Part shown: piece by piece, positions 31,921 through 42,935 of the stretch
Layout of the letters: each line of letters begins with the position of its first letter
Numbering within the stretch: the stretch's first letter is position 1
Assembly (NCBI GenBank): GCA_022570795.1
Contig: JAKUDP010000011.1
Span: 1,364,001 to 1,428,000, forward strand
DNA from: Sphaerulina vaccinii
Lineage: Eukaryota; Ascomycota; Dothideomycetes; Mycosphaerellales; Mycosphaerellaceae
Direction of reading: 5' to 3'
DNA length: 64,000 nucleotides
Notes under the pieces: generated by a model
Database searches by the model: none
What the model saw: only the letters and a program-made list of their open reading frames with translations
What the model was told of the DNA's origin: nothing
Position numbers and translations under genes: made by a program

Positions 31921-33610
31921 TGCTACCGGCTCACTTCGAATCGAGAGTGGTCGTCTCGGGTATGTGAAATAGTGGAAGTGCGAGTGAAGGTGAAAACTGA
32001 TGTGCCTCTTCTCGGTCGTGAGAGCTAGCCAATGCTCTGGGACATGCGGATTGTCGTTTGACCCTGTGTCATGACTACAGTTGCCATACTCAACAATGTG
32101 TTCATGATCCGCATCTCGCCCACAACTCCATCTCGCCCGGTGAAGCTTATGTGGATCAAGAACAGTAAGCACTGTGCATGGCGCACTAAGCTTCCGCAGA
32201 AGTGCATATGCATGACTTCCACAACACATCAAGACCCGCATACAGCTTCGTTTTGTCCAGAGATCGACTTCGCAGACTACAGGCAACGGCTGCTTGCATA
32301 TCACCACGCCATCGCCTTCGACTCGGAAAGTCCCCGCCCGTGAGTCGAAGTAGCCTAACAGGCTCTAAACATTGATGCAACGCAGCCCGAGAAGGAATGA
32401 GCATACCTCCTTACTTGCAGCCGCAATAGAGGTCTTCTCTACGACGATCTCGCCGTCGGCATAGCTAGATTTTATCGTTCCTTGTCGTTACACAACATTC
32501 GACCCATGCAATTACACAAGATTAATATATTCAGCAGCACTCCGAACCGAACATATAGGTGCAGGCTTCGTAAGACCTCAGAGGAATGGTGTGGTGGTAT
32601 GCAAGCAGCTGTATCATTTGTGTATCATTTCTATACGGCAAGCCGACGGCATACCAACGCCAGCAAAAATCGACGCTGTCTCTTCGGCGATTGGCAAGCA
32701 TTATTTGTCGACGACTGGGGCTTTCAGGTGAATGCACGAGACATCCAGTACGATTTCGAACACAAGCAGGATTAGAGACGCCATTGCTGATCTCAGATAT
32801 GAGCTCAGGCTGTCATTCTTGCCCTCAGCTAGCTGACAGGAAGACGACGCCTGATCAGCGAGTTCGTATTCACCTGCACTGATCCCTGAACGCAGTCTGC
32901 ACTACAATAGCTGTACGGGAATCTCCTGCCAACGAGAACTGCATCATCATACCAGTTCTTCAGCAGCATAACGAGTCATGACAATACCAGACCTGTGCGA
33001 CCAGATGTCGATGCCAAGTATCACAATGTACACGAAGCAGGGACTCCGGTTTTGAGCAGTATCTTCCTGGCGAATTCGATCATTGCTGTGGGAATGGCCA
33101 TACCAAAGCTGTAAGACCCATGGGACCTTCCTGACAGAGATACAGAATAACAGCTATCTGTCGATCACGCAGCTCAACTCAGCTCGTCTAACAAGTTACA
33201 TGCAACCCACTCTATTATAGAGTGTTGACAGCGAGGATCGTTCTCAACCATGACCTGAGCTGATGCCTCGAGCCTGTCATGAAGAGGACAAGATGAGCAT
33301 CATGCATGAGATGACAATCCTGATACAATCACAGCAGGTTGGTATCAAGGAACGGCACATTCTGTCAGAGGAAGCGAGGAGGAAAGGAGCATCATGCATT
33401 GACAATCTTGATAACGAAGCTGACCGAGACGTGCATCAGGACTAACACTCTCTAAGGGATGCGACCACTCACTGACGCCTGGAATGGATATTTAAGAACT
33501 CGCCTTGACCTCCTCTCTCAATTTCATCAACCAGCCAAACACAACTCTTCAACAACACACAAAAACACTTCACCCTACCACTCACCACCCACCCAACAAC
33601 AATAACAAGA
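31921..33610. other. 1.7 kb without a recognised gene
   Basis: The left end is the oxygenase promoter. The plus-strand frames at 32482-32882 and 33263-33445 are short and unlike known proteins. The right end is the promoter of the small spliced gene. Confidence 0.45.
33489..33495 (+). promoter_or_regulatory. TATA-like box of the small spliced gene
   Basis: TATTTAA about 120 bp upstream of ATG 33611. It is followed by a C/A-rich leader (aacaacacacaaaaacac, caccacccacccaac) typical of well-expressed fungal genes. Confidence 0.5.
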
Positions 33611-33886
33611 ATGGTATGCACCAATATCTCCATTGCAGTTCCCCAATTCATTCTCTGACAAGTCGCTTTCTAGTCTTCCCAAACCAGCGCCACCGAGCAG
33701 CGCTCCCAGCCATGGCAAACCATGCAAGAGGTTCAGAACCTCTTCAAGCCTGAGGCTCCAGTCGACAAGAATACCGAGTCTGGTGCAGAGACCTCCAACA
33801 AGATCGAGGAGGAGCCTCTCAAGCTCAACTCTATGAGAATTGCTTTGAACTCAGCCACTCCAAACATTGCAAATGTTCACAACTAA
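33611..33886 (+). CDS. 71-residue hypothetical protein, first coding exon is the ATG alone
   Basis: Not a known family. Coding exons are 33611..33613 and 33674..33886. The intron starts GTATGC directly after the ATG, has a CTGAC branch site and ends TTTCTAG. The second exon is open without a break for 70 codons (SSQTSATEQRSQPWQTMQEV ... EEEPLKLNSMRIALNS ... NIANVHN). The protein is hydrophilic and soluble, with no signal peptide. The C/A-rich leader ending acaagaATG and the TATA-like box support real, possibly strong expression. No single ORF reveals it because the intron interrupts right after the start. An alternative start at the internal ATG of TMQEVQ would give a shorter product. Confidence 0.65.
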
Positions 33887-34530
33887 GTCAAGGCTGAGCA
33901 CGATGTCACGAATGTACCGGATTGTTATCACACTCGTTTGCAACAAGAATGGCCTCAACAATGGACGGATTTGAGAAATGGCAATGTACATAGTCATGTG
34001 AGATAGCCCGTCCTGACAATACATGACCTTGAGGTCCAATAACCCTTTTTCTTGTATAAAGGGAAAAGTATGCAGACGTGTTTCACAGATCTTGGCGGCT
34101 CTGATCGATCAGACGATGGAGAGCAGACGGTGAGTCAGTTCTGACGCTCTTGATATGGACCGCCGATGGACTCAGCATGGTATCACGTCGTAATGCAAGG
34201 TTCGTGATCCCATATAGAGTGCATATGATGATGAAGTGAGGCTTGCATAGCGTTCGACATAGCTGCCGATCTTCCCAGTTCGGCCCTGATTGTATCGCAC
34301 CGTAAGACGGTCCGGTCTGACCGTCGCCCCTTCGCATATGTGCAAGCCAACCATTACGCGCTCTAATATCACTTCTTATCAGTAGCTTGCACAATGTCAG
34401 GAGATTCGGTTGCTACCCCTCAGCACCACTGAGCTGCATGACCTACATAAATATATCGTAGCCTCGCCTGCTTCACAAGTACCTGTAATCTTCGACTTGC
34501 TGTCTGTATTCAATTTCTTACACTCACAAT
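33887..34530. other. intergenic, includes P450 promoter
   Basis: No gene is supported. An ATAAATATA TATA-like sequence at 34447-34455 lies about 80 bp upstream of the P450 ATG. Confidence 0.5.
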
Positions 34531-36146
34531 ATGCTCTCACTCCTCTTTGCCCTTGGGCTCCTGATCTGCTACATCATCACTCTAATTCATCGCAACAACA
34601 AATCTGGCCTAACATCTATTCCCAACGCTCACATCTGCGTACCGTACACCAGCCTCTGGCTTCGTTGGCTTCGATGGCGAGGAGTCGAGCATCGTACACG
34701 AGTCACTCTCCATCGCCAGCTCGGTCCAGTCATTCGACTTGCCCCGCGCAACGTGAGCGTGAATTGCATCGATGATGGCGTAAGGACGATTTATAGCGCT
34801 CAATTCGACAAGGATCCGGCGTTCTACGAAGCGTTGTTCGATAAGTATGTGTCTCCCAGCGTTCGGAACAGACATGTCGCTGACCTGCTTGCCACAGAAT
34901 GGCGTTTCTGGTGACTTTAGTCGGAAACGATGAGCACAGGAAGCGGAAACGGATGTTTTCCTCGCCTTACTCGAATTCGAACATTCTCAATTCTGGGAAC
35001 CTTGATATTGTCCTCTCTGCAGTGTCTCACCAGCTCCAGGAAGAAATGGCGACGTGGGCAAACCATGGTGCTTCTGTTGATGTGTTCCAAAAAGCCAAAT
35101 GCTGCACTCTTGACGTTGCTTCTGGTTGGATCTTTGGCAGCCAGAATGGCACGAACACTGTACAGGATGGAGCATTCCAGGACGATATCACAAGACTGAA
35201 TTACTTCGGTGCCGACTTCCTGCTCGTCCGAAGCTGTGTCGAGTGGCCTTGGACCTATCTCGCGGGCTGGTTACGGAAGATAGTGCCACCTGCCGATCTC
35301 ATGGGCAACCATCAGAACTGGCTCATTAAAATGCTTGTGCAGTCTCGGAAGCAGCACGCCACAAAGCCTTCTTGTGAGAGGAGCTTGTACGACCACTTCT
35401 ATGATTCTGCCGAGAAGAATGATCCTAATATGTCTTTCAATGACATCGCTTCGTTCATGGCTGCCGAACTTGATGACCATCTCTCAGCGTGCCACCTTGG
35501 TCTGGGCATCACCTTCTCGTATACGATGTATGAGCTTTCCCGAGATATGAGTACTCAGCAAGCCCTTCGAGCAGAACTCCTCTCTATTGTGGAACAGGAA
35601 CTCAGCGAAAAGAGCTTGGCTCATCGACTTGCGGAGCTGCCATTACTTGATGCGATCATCACAGAGACCTTGCGAACTCGTGCACCATGTCCAGGTCCCT
35701 TTCCACGTGTGGTGCCAGAATCTGGATGTCGACTCGCAGGAAAGTACGATATTCCCGGCGGCACTGTCGTCAGTTCCACTGCCTGGGCTCTTCATTTCAA
35801 TCCAGAGCCATTTCCCTCTCCTGATGAGTGGAAACCGGATAGATGGCTCGATACAGATGAGAAGAAAGTCGAGGAGATGCGAAAGTGGTTATGGACGTTC
35901 GGGAGCGGTGCACGGATATGCATTGGCACTCACTTTTCCTTGCGTGGTATGTCCCTACATCCAGGACAGTTGGAATAGCATTTGCTAACGAGTCATGCAG
36001 TATTGAAAGAGCTTCTTTTCGCGGTGTACACAGGCTATGAGACCAGCCTTGACGAAACCTTTGAGGGAGACTGGGACCAAGAGGACGCATTCTCAGCGGC
36101 GCCAGCTTCGCAATGTCTACCACTGATATTCAAGCGACGGACGTAG
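34531..36146 (+). CDS. cytochrome P450 monooxygenase-like protein, 502 aa
   Basis: Exons 34531..34844, 34898..35946 and 36001..36146 join in exact phase; both donors are GTATGT. An N-terminal anchor (MLSLLFALGLLICYIITLI) targets the ER. Present are the helix K ExxR (ITETLR), the PxRW region (FPSPDEWKPDRWLD) and a perfect heme-binding loop FGSGARICIGTHFSLR with the Cys thiolate. The I-helix oxygen-activation motif is abnormal: where relatives have AGHETTGIT this protein has ACHLGLGIT, losing both the acid and the Thr. Otherwise the gene is intact. The last intron lies just after the heme loop, as in many fungal P450s. The substrate is unknown. Confidence 0.93.
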
Positions 36147-36344
36147 TTGCTCAGAGAAGTCTGGTTAACGTAAAGCAACAGCACTGCATGTAGTCAATGA
36201 CCCGTAGTCTCGTTGTCGTCGTCGTTGTTGTCGTTATCGTCATATGCCGACCTTGAGAAGCAGCTCATCGGTCCGCCTGTGTTCATCTTGGGCACGAAGT
36301 AAGGTAGCAGGACTGCCTCGTGAGTTATTACTACCAAAGAAGCA

Positions 36345-37660
36345 TCAGAAGGAACGTCGCCGCTCAGGGGTATGGCGTCGAGGTGTCGGCGGTAAAGCGA
36401 TTGGTCGTCGCCGCTCAGGGGTCTGGCGTCGATATGTCGGCGACTGGGAATGTGGTCCGCCCGAGGGATTTACTAGATGCAAGTTCTTTATGACTTGCTC
36501 GGTTACCTGCTCAATCAGTCGCTTCTCGGTGTCCGGGTCCAGTTGGCTCGACGAGGGTGCATTGTCAAAGGCAGCATCTACAGCATCTCTCAACGGCGAT
36601 CGGAGTTTCGCGCCGATGCTGATACGTTGGAAATGCTCCGGCTTATCCCGAGGCGAGTCCAGTGGCCCAAGTGTCTCGCCAGGAGTCGATTCTTCTGCTC
36701 GAGTGAGACTTTGAGTGAGAAGAGTCCTATAACTAAGGCTCGATTCCAACAATCGATACTTCAGACCACGGCCGCTACGAGAGACACAGACAGGGTCAGT
36801 GATTGCTATAGAAGCACGAGTAGTGAGACCAGGTAATCACTGACCATATCGTTTCAGTCCCGGGCACCGTCGCCTGTGCCAGTCCACACCTTGGGCATGT
36901 GTCTTGGTTGACCTCATCCGGATCGAAATATATGCTCATACGTACTTGGCGCCCTGCTGCAAAGACTACTTTGAAGCTAGGCGCCCGGTTCGGATCAATA
37001 AGGTCGTCTCGGACGCCATCATGGAGTCGATATTGCTTTGCCAAGATGCGTTGAAGGCCACGTTTTTCGGGCATGTTGGCAAAGTTCTCCTGTAAAGAGA
37101 ACTCGAATGCCTGTATATCACTTATCAGCCTTGCTTCTGCCTTCTGAAAGCCTAGCATACCTTCCACGACGACATGAAATTCAGGTCTATAGACGTGACA
37201 TTCCCGTGTGCGTCTTCGAATGTCGCAGAGCTGATCAAGAGGGTGTTAACGAGCGAGGAGGCAAGTCTTCGTTGTAGCCACTCCTCAATGACTTTCAACA
37301 GCAATGTCGTGACGATACAGAGCTGTATATTCACTTGCTGAACCTCCTTCGAAGATGGTGCCGAAACAGGAGCTTCGTAGTAGCTACCTGCGACGCGCTC
37401 GTCAGACTAATCCTGGTGCTACACAAGGGGCGCTGAAACTTGCCCTGAATATGCATGTCCCCATTATGCTGCCTAGACTGTCCCATAGCTCTAACATCTC
37501 CAAACGCTTGTGCAGCCGATATGGGAGGAACATTATTCCCTCTTCCGATCTCTTCTACCTGCTCTTCATCTGGCTTCACGAAACGACTCTTTTTATGGCA
37601 GCGACTACATGCCCACGTGGAATCCGCTGCGTCGTGATCCTTTCGTTTCTTGCTACGCAT
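36345..37660 (-). CDS. hypothetical protein with two CxxC motifs, at least 376 aa
   Basis: Not a recognised family. Exons 37388..37660, 37161..37322, 36845..37110 and 36345..36774 join in exact phase (donors GTAGCT, GTATGC, GTCAGT). ATG 37660 gives a basic start (MRSKKRKDHD). The frame remains open upstream with plausible coding text (SFFELFTESPTFRGASWYK), so another 5' exon is likely. The first exon has WACSRCHKKSRF and the third has DTCPRCGLAQ; one zinc site built from both is conceivable. The middle has a folded-looking part (IDLNFMSSWKAFEFSLQENF). The C-terminus is disordered with an internal repeat (RRQTPERRR, RRHTPERRR). Confidence 0.72.
36355..36442 (-). repeat. in-frame 51-bp tandem repeat in the C-terminal coding exon
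   Basis: Units starting at 36355 and 36406 share cgtcgccgctcagggg and differ by few bases over about 37 bp. The 51 bp period is 17 codons, so repeat-number change would keep the frame. Confidence 0.8.
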
Positions 37661-38769
37661 CTTGTACCAGCTGGCCCCACGGAATGTTGGTGATTCAGTG
37701 AATAGTTCAAAGAACGAGCGGCGAGGCTGAGCTGGTTTGCGGTCATGCGCTGCGCCTTGCGAATCCTCCAATCATGTTCGAAAGTACTTGATCGAGCTTT
37801 GCGATTCGGCCCATTTGATGAAAGGTAGGAATCTTTTTATATTCCTGATATACTGAATTTCATGTAGAACCAGCGATCGGAGTCTGTGTTGGACACTCAC
37901 GTAGTGAGCTGTAGCCAGAGAAGAGACTGGCTTATGCAGTAAGTCAAGGTCTTAGGAGGTACAAACGGCTGCAGAATCTTGTTGATTGCATTTGCATCCT
38001 GCGCCATGCCAAAAGCTCGGCGAGCATTTCGAAGCCAATGAGCGCACGCTACCAGGCGATAGCATGCCAGATAAGACCATACGAGCATCGTCGAGCCCGA
38101 CAATGTACATGCAGAGATCAATATGCATACTGACTGGAGCAATGTTCTCTTGGCTTTGTGATATTGGGTCGCAGGCTTTACATTATTGGAGATTGTCGAG
38201 ATTCAGGCCACCAGATCTCGGCAATGTACCCTGCTGAATCATGTCAGATTGCCGATGTATATATGGTATGGCTCCACTTCCCACGCTCTCTGTGAGTCTC
38301 TTCCAGTTGTCGAAAGGTGGTGCCAGTCAAGACTCCAAGCCATATCAAAGCATTGAAGCACTCCAAGCCTCTCTCGCCGCTCGGCACAATCTCTTCTCGA
38401 ACAACAACTCCTCTTTGTGAGCCAAGCCGCCTCTCACGTTGCACACACGAGGTACAATATGGAGACAATCCTTCAGCTCCGAAACCGGCCAATGACTCCT
38501 CCGCATTCTGCTCCACAATCTCGCTTGTCGGCACCTTTTCGAGGCAACGTTCCTGTACAATTGTGAGATGCGACGATCCCTTCGGCGTGACAGGTGGGTG
38601 ACACGGTTGCATGCGAGTCACCGCTGTATCCTAGCGAAGAAGTACAACAATACTTGGTATTTATCAGCAACCACAACTACGTTTTCTTTGACCCGAAAGT
38701 CTTTCATTTTCCTTTTCGTGGTACTGCTGATCTGTTCACACCTCATCAGGACTTCGACATCACGACAAG
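37661..38769. other. 1.1 kb intergenic
   Basis: The left 110 bp are probably still coding for the CxxC protein (see that entry). Beyond about 37780 no frame is convincing. The minus ORFs at 38244-38621 and 38345-38560 overlap each other without ATG or family likeness. The right end is the permease promoter. Confidence 0.45.
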
Positions 38770-40463
38770 ATGAAGCAGCCCTTCAGCAGAACCAGCAATG
38801 AGAAGAGCGGGCATTCGCCTGCTTCTTCGGAGCGATTCGAGCATCCCAATGAGATCCCATACCCAGTCGAAGGCTACGACGATGACTTGCACGTGGAATG
38901 TCCGCCGCACACGACCGAAAGGAAGCTGGTAACGCGTATCGATTTCCACGTTATACCATTCCTATGCATACTTTACTTGCTGGCTTTCCTCGATCGAGTC
39001 AATATCAGTAATGCGAATGTGCTTGGACTTTCTAAGGAGCTCAATTTGCAAGGCAATGAGTATAATACTGCGCTGGTCATCTTTTTCGTGCCATATGTGC
39101 TGTAAGTCTTCACTAGTCTAAAAACAAGGTCTGAACCAGTTCTGATTCTTCGCAGACTCGAGATCCCTAGCAATATCTTGCTCAAGAAGTTCAAGCCTCA
39201 TGTCTGGCTTAGCTTGAACATGTTCCTATTCGGGTTCGCGACCATGATGCAAGGTTTGGTGCAAAACTACAGTGGACTTCTTGCCACCAGGTTCTTTCTC
39301 GGCGTCTTCGAAACGGGCATGTTTCCTGGATGTTTCTATCTCATTGGCATGTGGTACCGGAGGCACGAGGCCCAGAAACGATACACTTTCTTCTTCTCCT
39401 CTACGACACTGGCCGGTGCCTTTGGTGGGCTTCTAGCCGCAGCGATTGGCAAGATGTCAGGTCTGAGAGGCTACGCAGGCTGGCGCTGGTACGAAACTCA
39501 TATGTATAAGTCGACCTTCTGAAACAACTGCTGACTTATACACTTCTGTTTGCAGGATCTTCATCCTGGAAGGTGCACTCACAGTCGCCGTCTCCTTCGC
39601 CTTTTTCTTCCTCATTCCCAGCTTTCCCGAAGAAGCTAAATGGCTCTCCGAAGACGAGAAAGCCTACGTTGCAGCCAGACTTCGCATGGACCAAGGACGC
39701 TCAGCAGTCGAACGCAAGATCACATTCAAGGACGTAAAGCAAGTTTTCAAGGACTACAAAGTCATTGTCGCTGGATTCATGTACTTTGGCCTGATTGTTC
39801 CTGCTTACGGCTATGCGTACTTTGCTCCTGGAATCATCCAGAGTTATGGCTATGATCCAATCCAGACTCAGCTGCACTCTGTGCCTCCTTGGGCTGCGGC
39901 GTTCGCATGGGCTATGCTTCTAGCCACGATATCAGATGCGAGCAAGCATAGATTTGCATTTGCTATCTTTAGCATTTGTGTGGGAATCACTGGCTTTGGT
40001 ATCCTGATAACCGTCCATGACAATCAGCCACTCCAATATGGTAATTCCAAACTCATCACACATCTCTCATGGACAAGACCGTACTAATGCCACACTAGCC
40101 GCACTCTTCCTCGTCACCATGGGCACATACGGCGCCATGCCCATCATCGTCTGCTGGTTCAACATGAACCTCGGCGGCCATCATCGACGCTCAGTCGGCA
40201 GTGCCTGGCAAGTGGGCTTCGGAAATATTGGAGGCATCATCGCCGTCTTCGCTTTCCTCAAGAAAGATGCACCAGAATACGTTACCGGCTACAGTATCTG
40301 CATTGCTTTCACGATTCTGAGTATCATCTCTTGTATCATCTATGGAATTGCTTGTTGGTCGCAGAACAAGCAGAGAGATAAATCGGCTGTCAATGTGGGA
40401 TTGACGGATCATGAGAAGACTGAGCTGGGAGATATGAGCCCGACTTATAGGTATTTGCTGTAA
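38770..40463 (+). CDS. MFS permease, allantoate/nicotinate (ACS) family, 504 aa
   Basis: The anion:cation symporter family (Dal5, Tna1) imports carboxylate-type nutrients. Exons 38770..39101, 39156..39488, 39556..40040 and 40099..40463 join in exact phase (GTAAGT, GTACGA and GTAATT donors; GTACTAAT and GCTGAC branch regions). Signature parts are TRIDFHVIPFLCILYLLAFL with DRVNISNANVLGL, LEIPSNILLKKFKPHVWL, TRFFLGVFETGMFPG, MWYRRHEAQKRYTFFFSS and FLIPSFPEEAKWLSEDEK. Twelve membrane segments are present, with a 60-residue polar N-terminus. Nicotinic acid transporters are the closest pattern, but the substrate cannot be fixed from sequence. Confidence 0.94.
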
Positions 40464-40821
40464 GCAGGACGAGAAAGAGTGGTATGATATGAAGCAGAAT
40501 GAAAGGTTGGCTATCTTCCTCATGACATTCGTGAATTTAAGATCACTTGATGCTTGAAGTACTCATAGTGCTTGGCATGCTTACAGTTCCTTGCAGGGTA
40601 GCTGTGACACCACATCGCGTTCGTCGCGACGTCGGCAAACATTCCGCGAAGGATCTTGACGCGAGAGACAAGGCAGCAATGAGGTCGAAATGGTGCGATA
40701 GCTGTGTGTGTCAGCAGCGATGTCGCACAACTACACATACTAAAGATCTGATAAGTGCCTCCATCTGATAAGCAAGTGAACTTGAGTGCTCCCACATACT
40801 ACAATCATTGTAGGTAACACA
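40464..40821. other. intergenic
   Basis: A 358 bp space between two same-strand transporter genes. Nothing coding seen. Confidence 0.6.
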
Positions 40822-42409
40822 ATGGCTGATGCCATCACTCCAGCAATACAGTCCACAGAAGACATCGAATTGGCAACACGAATCGCCACAAAGCAAGATG
40901 ATCCATATCTAGTGACATTCGCGGTGCCTTTCGACGCAGAAAAGTAATTAGTCCGTTCTATATAACTCTTCTCTACCAAACTGACCTCAAGTAACAGCCC
41001 CAAAGACTGGCCCACCTCAAAGAAATGGACAGTAACAGACGTCCTCTCAGCCACAGGTTTCAACCGCATAATGGTCAGCACAATCATGGCCCCAGCAATC
41101 TCCACAATCGCCTCAGAGCTACAAATGAACAATGCCGAAGCCGTCATGGCCCTTAGCATCTACCTGCTAGCCACAGCTTTTGGTCCTTTACTTATAGGTC
41201 CATTAAGCGAAGTATATGGAAGGAAGCCAATTCTGCATGCTAGTAATATATGGTTCCTGATCTGGAATGTTGTGTGCGGGTTTGCAAGGACGAAAGAGGT
41301 ATTGATTGCTGCGAGATTTTTGGCAGGTTTTGGAGCGAGTGCGATATATGCTCTTGCTGGAGGCGTGCTGGGCGACGTGTGGAGGCTGAGCAGAGGGGGA
41401 AGAGTCTGGGGGTTTATTTGTTGATTCCGTTGCTTGGGGCTGCTGTTGGTGAGTGATTGACTCAGACGTTGAGGTACTGTGACTGAGGCATAGTAGGTCC
41501 TATCATCGGCGGCTTCATGGCTGATCGAACAACCTGGAGATGGATGTTCTGGTCTACTTCGATCTTTCAAGCAGTCATGATCGTGGCATCCTTCATGGCG
41601 TTTCATGAGACATATCCACCTCTGATCCTTGAGCGTCGTGCTGCGAAGCTACGAAAGGACACTGGAGACCAGCACTACACCACTGCCGCCGAGCGAATGC
41701 AAGCTGAAAGTCGACGCTCAGTGCCTGCAATTCTGACACAAAGCTTATCTCGCCCTCTGCGACTCCTGGCAACTCATCCCATCATACAGGTAATGTCTCT
41801 ACTCTCAGCATTCGGCTACGGAATCCTCTACATCGTCCTGGCAACTTTCTCCGACCTGTGGATCAGACAGTACCACCAACGCATCGACATCAGCGGTCTA
41901 CACTACATCGCAGTAGCATTAGGCGAAGTGCTAGGATCACAAATCGGTGGACCACTCATGGACTTCGTCTTCGTTAAACTCAAAACTAAAAAGAATGGCA
42001 ACACAACGCCAGAATTCCATCTTCCAATGATGATACCAGGCGCGATCTTGGCTCCAATAGGACTCTTCATCTATGGCTGGGCAGCACAAGCGCGCGTTCA
42101 TTGGGCTGTCGTCGATCTTGGTGTTGTGATTTACTCGTTCGGAGCCAGATCGCGGGTATGCCTATACAGGCGTATATCATCGACTCTTATCCTGAACATG
42201 CAAGCTCCGCGACAGCTGCCAGGCAATTCTTGCGGAGTTTGACAGCTTTTGGATTCCCGCTCTTTGCGCCAAGAGCATATGAAGTGCTGGGCTATGGATG
42301 GACCAACACGATGCTGGCTTTGATGTATCTGGCGATCTGTGTACCGGCGCCATTGCTGCTGTGGAGGTATGGCAGTAGGATCAGAAGCAAGGCTTCAATC
42401 AGTCTGTAG
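40822..42409 (+). pseudogene. DHA1-type MFS transporter with two one-base frameshifts
   Basis: It starts at ATG 40822. The first intron (40944..40997, GTAATT...AACAG) joins to NPKDWPTSKKWTVTDV, the usual DHA1 entry. Motif A is LSEVYGRKPILHASN. At about 41383 the frame slips from LGDVW to AEQRGKSLGVYLLIPLLG: a G seems missing from a GGG run. After a second intron (GTGAGT...CATAGTAG, to about 41497) it reads GPIIGGFMADRTTWRW. At about 42148 a C seems missing from a CCC run (YSFGA then QIAGMPIQAYIIDSYPEHAS). The reading then runs to the end. All 12 helices are recoverable, so loss of function is recent or the slips are assembly errors. Confidence 0.75.
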
Positions 42410-42935
42410 CGCTTGCGTCGATCTTCCTCGGACGTTGTTGCAACTTGCGTGAGAGAGACATAAGAGGGCTTCGTCAAACCATTCCGCTTTCATTTCATGT
42501 GATAATATACAAGTTTCTGAGCTTCTCTGCTTCCTCTGATCATCAACATCCACAAGTCCGATAAGATATGCATGCTTTTCCTCTCCGCATCTTCCTCCTC
42601 ATTTCAGTATGCATCTTCCAAGCTCGGACCGGGATCATCTATACCTGGCCATAGTACACCCAAGGCTGTATGCAGCAAGCTCGGCCTACTCTTCCTTCCT
42701 TATACCAGCAAAATGCATATGCTCCATAAAACGCCAACGCTCAAGAGAAGCCCGGCCAATACTGTACAGTTTGATTATCTCCAATCATGCTCCATCTATA
42801 CTCCTTTTATGCGCCGTAATGTAATCTTGCTTTGACGTCTTGAGTGCGGTTTCACTCAATGATCGAGTACATCGGATCGTAATTCTCCTTATTCGCTTGC
42901 TGTTGAGCTTTCTGCTGTTCGGCAACCACGCCTTC
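42410..42935. other. convergent intergenic region
   Basis: 3' flanks of two converging genes. The short plus frames at 42572-42835 look accidental. Confidence 0.5.

Noticed and set aside
31921..32307. In-frame N-terminal extension of the CmcJ-like protein up to 32307
   Set aside because: The extension is Cys/His-rich random-looking text, while ATG 31920 (MFGTIDASMPFKAKVQY) starts just before the first conserved block at the usual family position.
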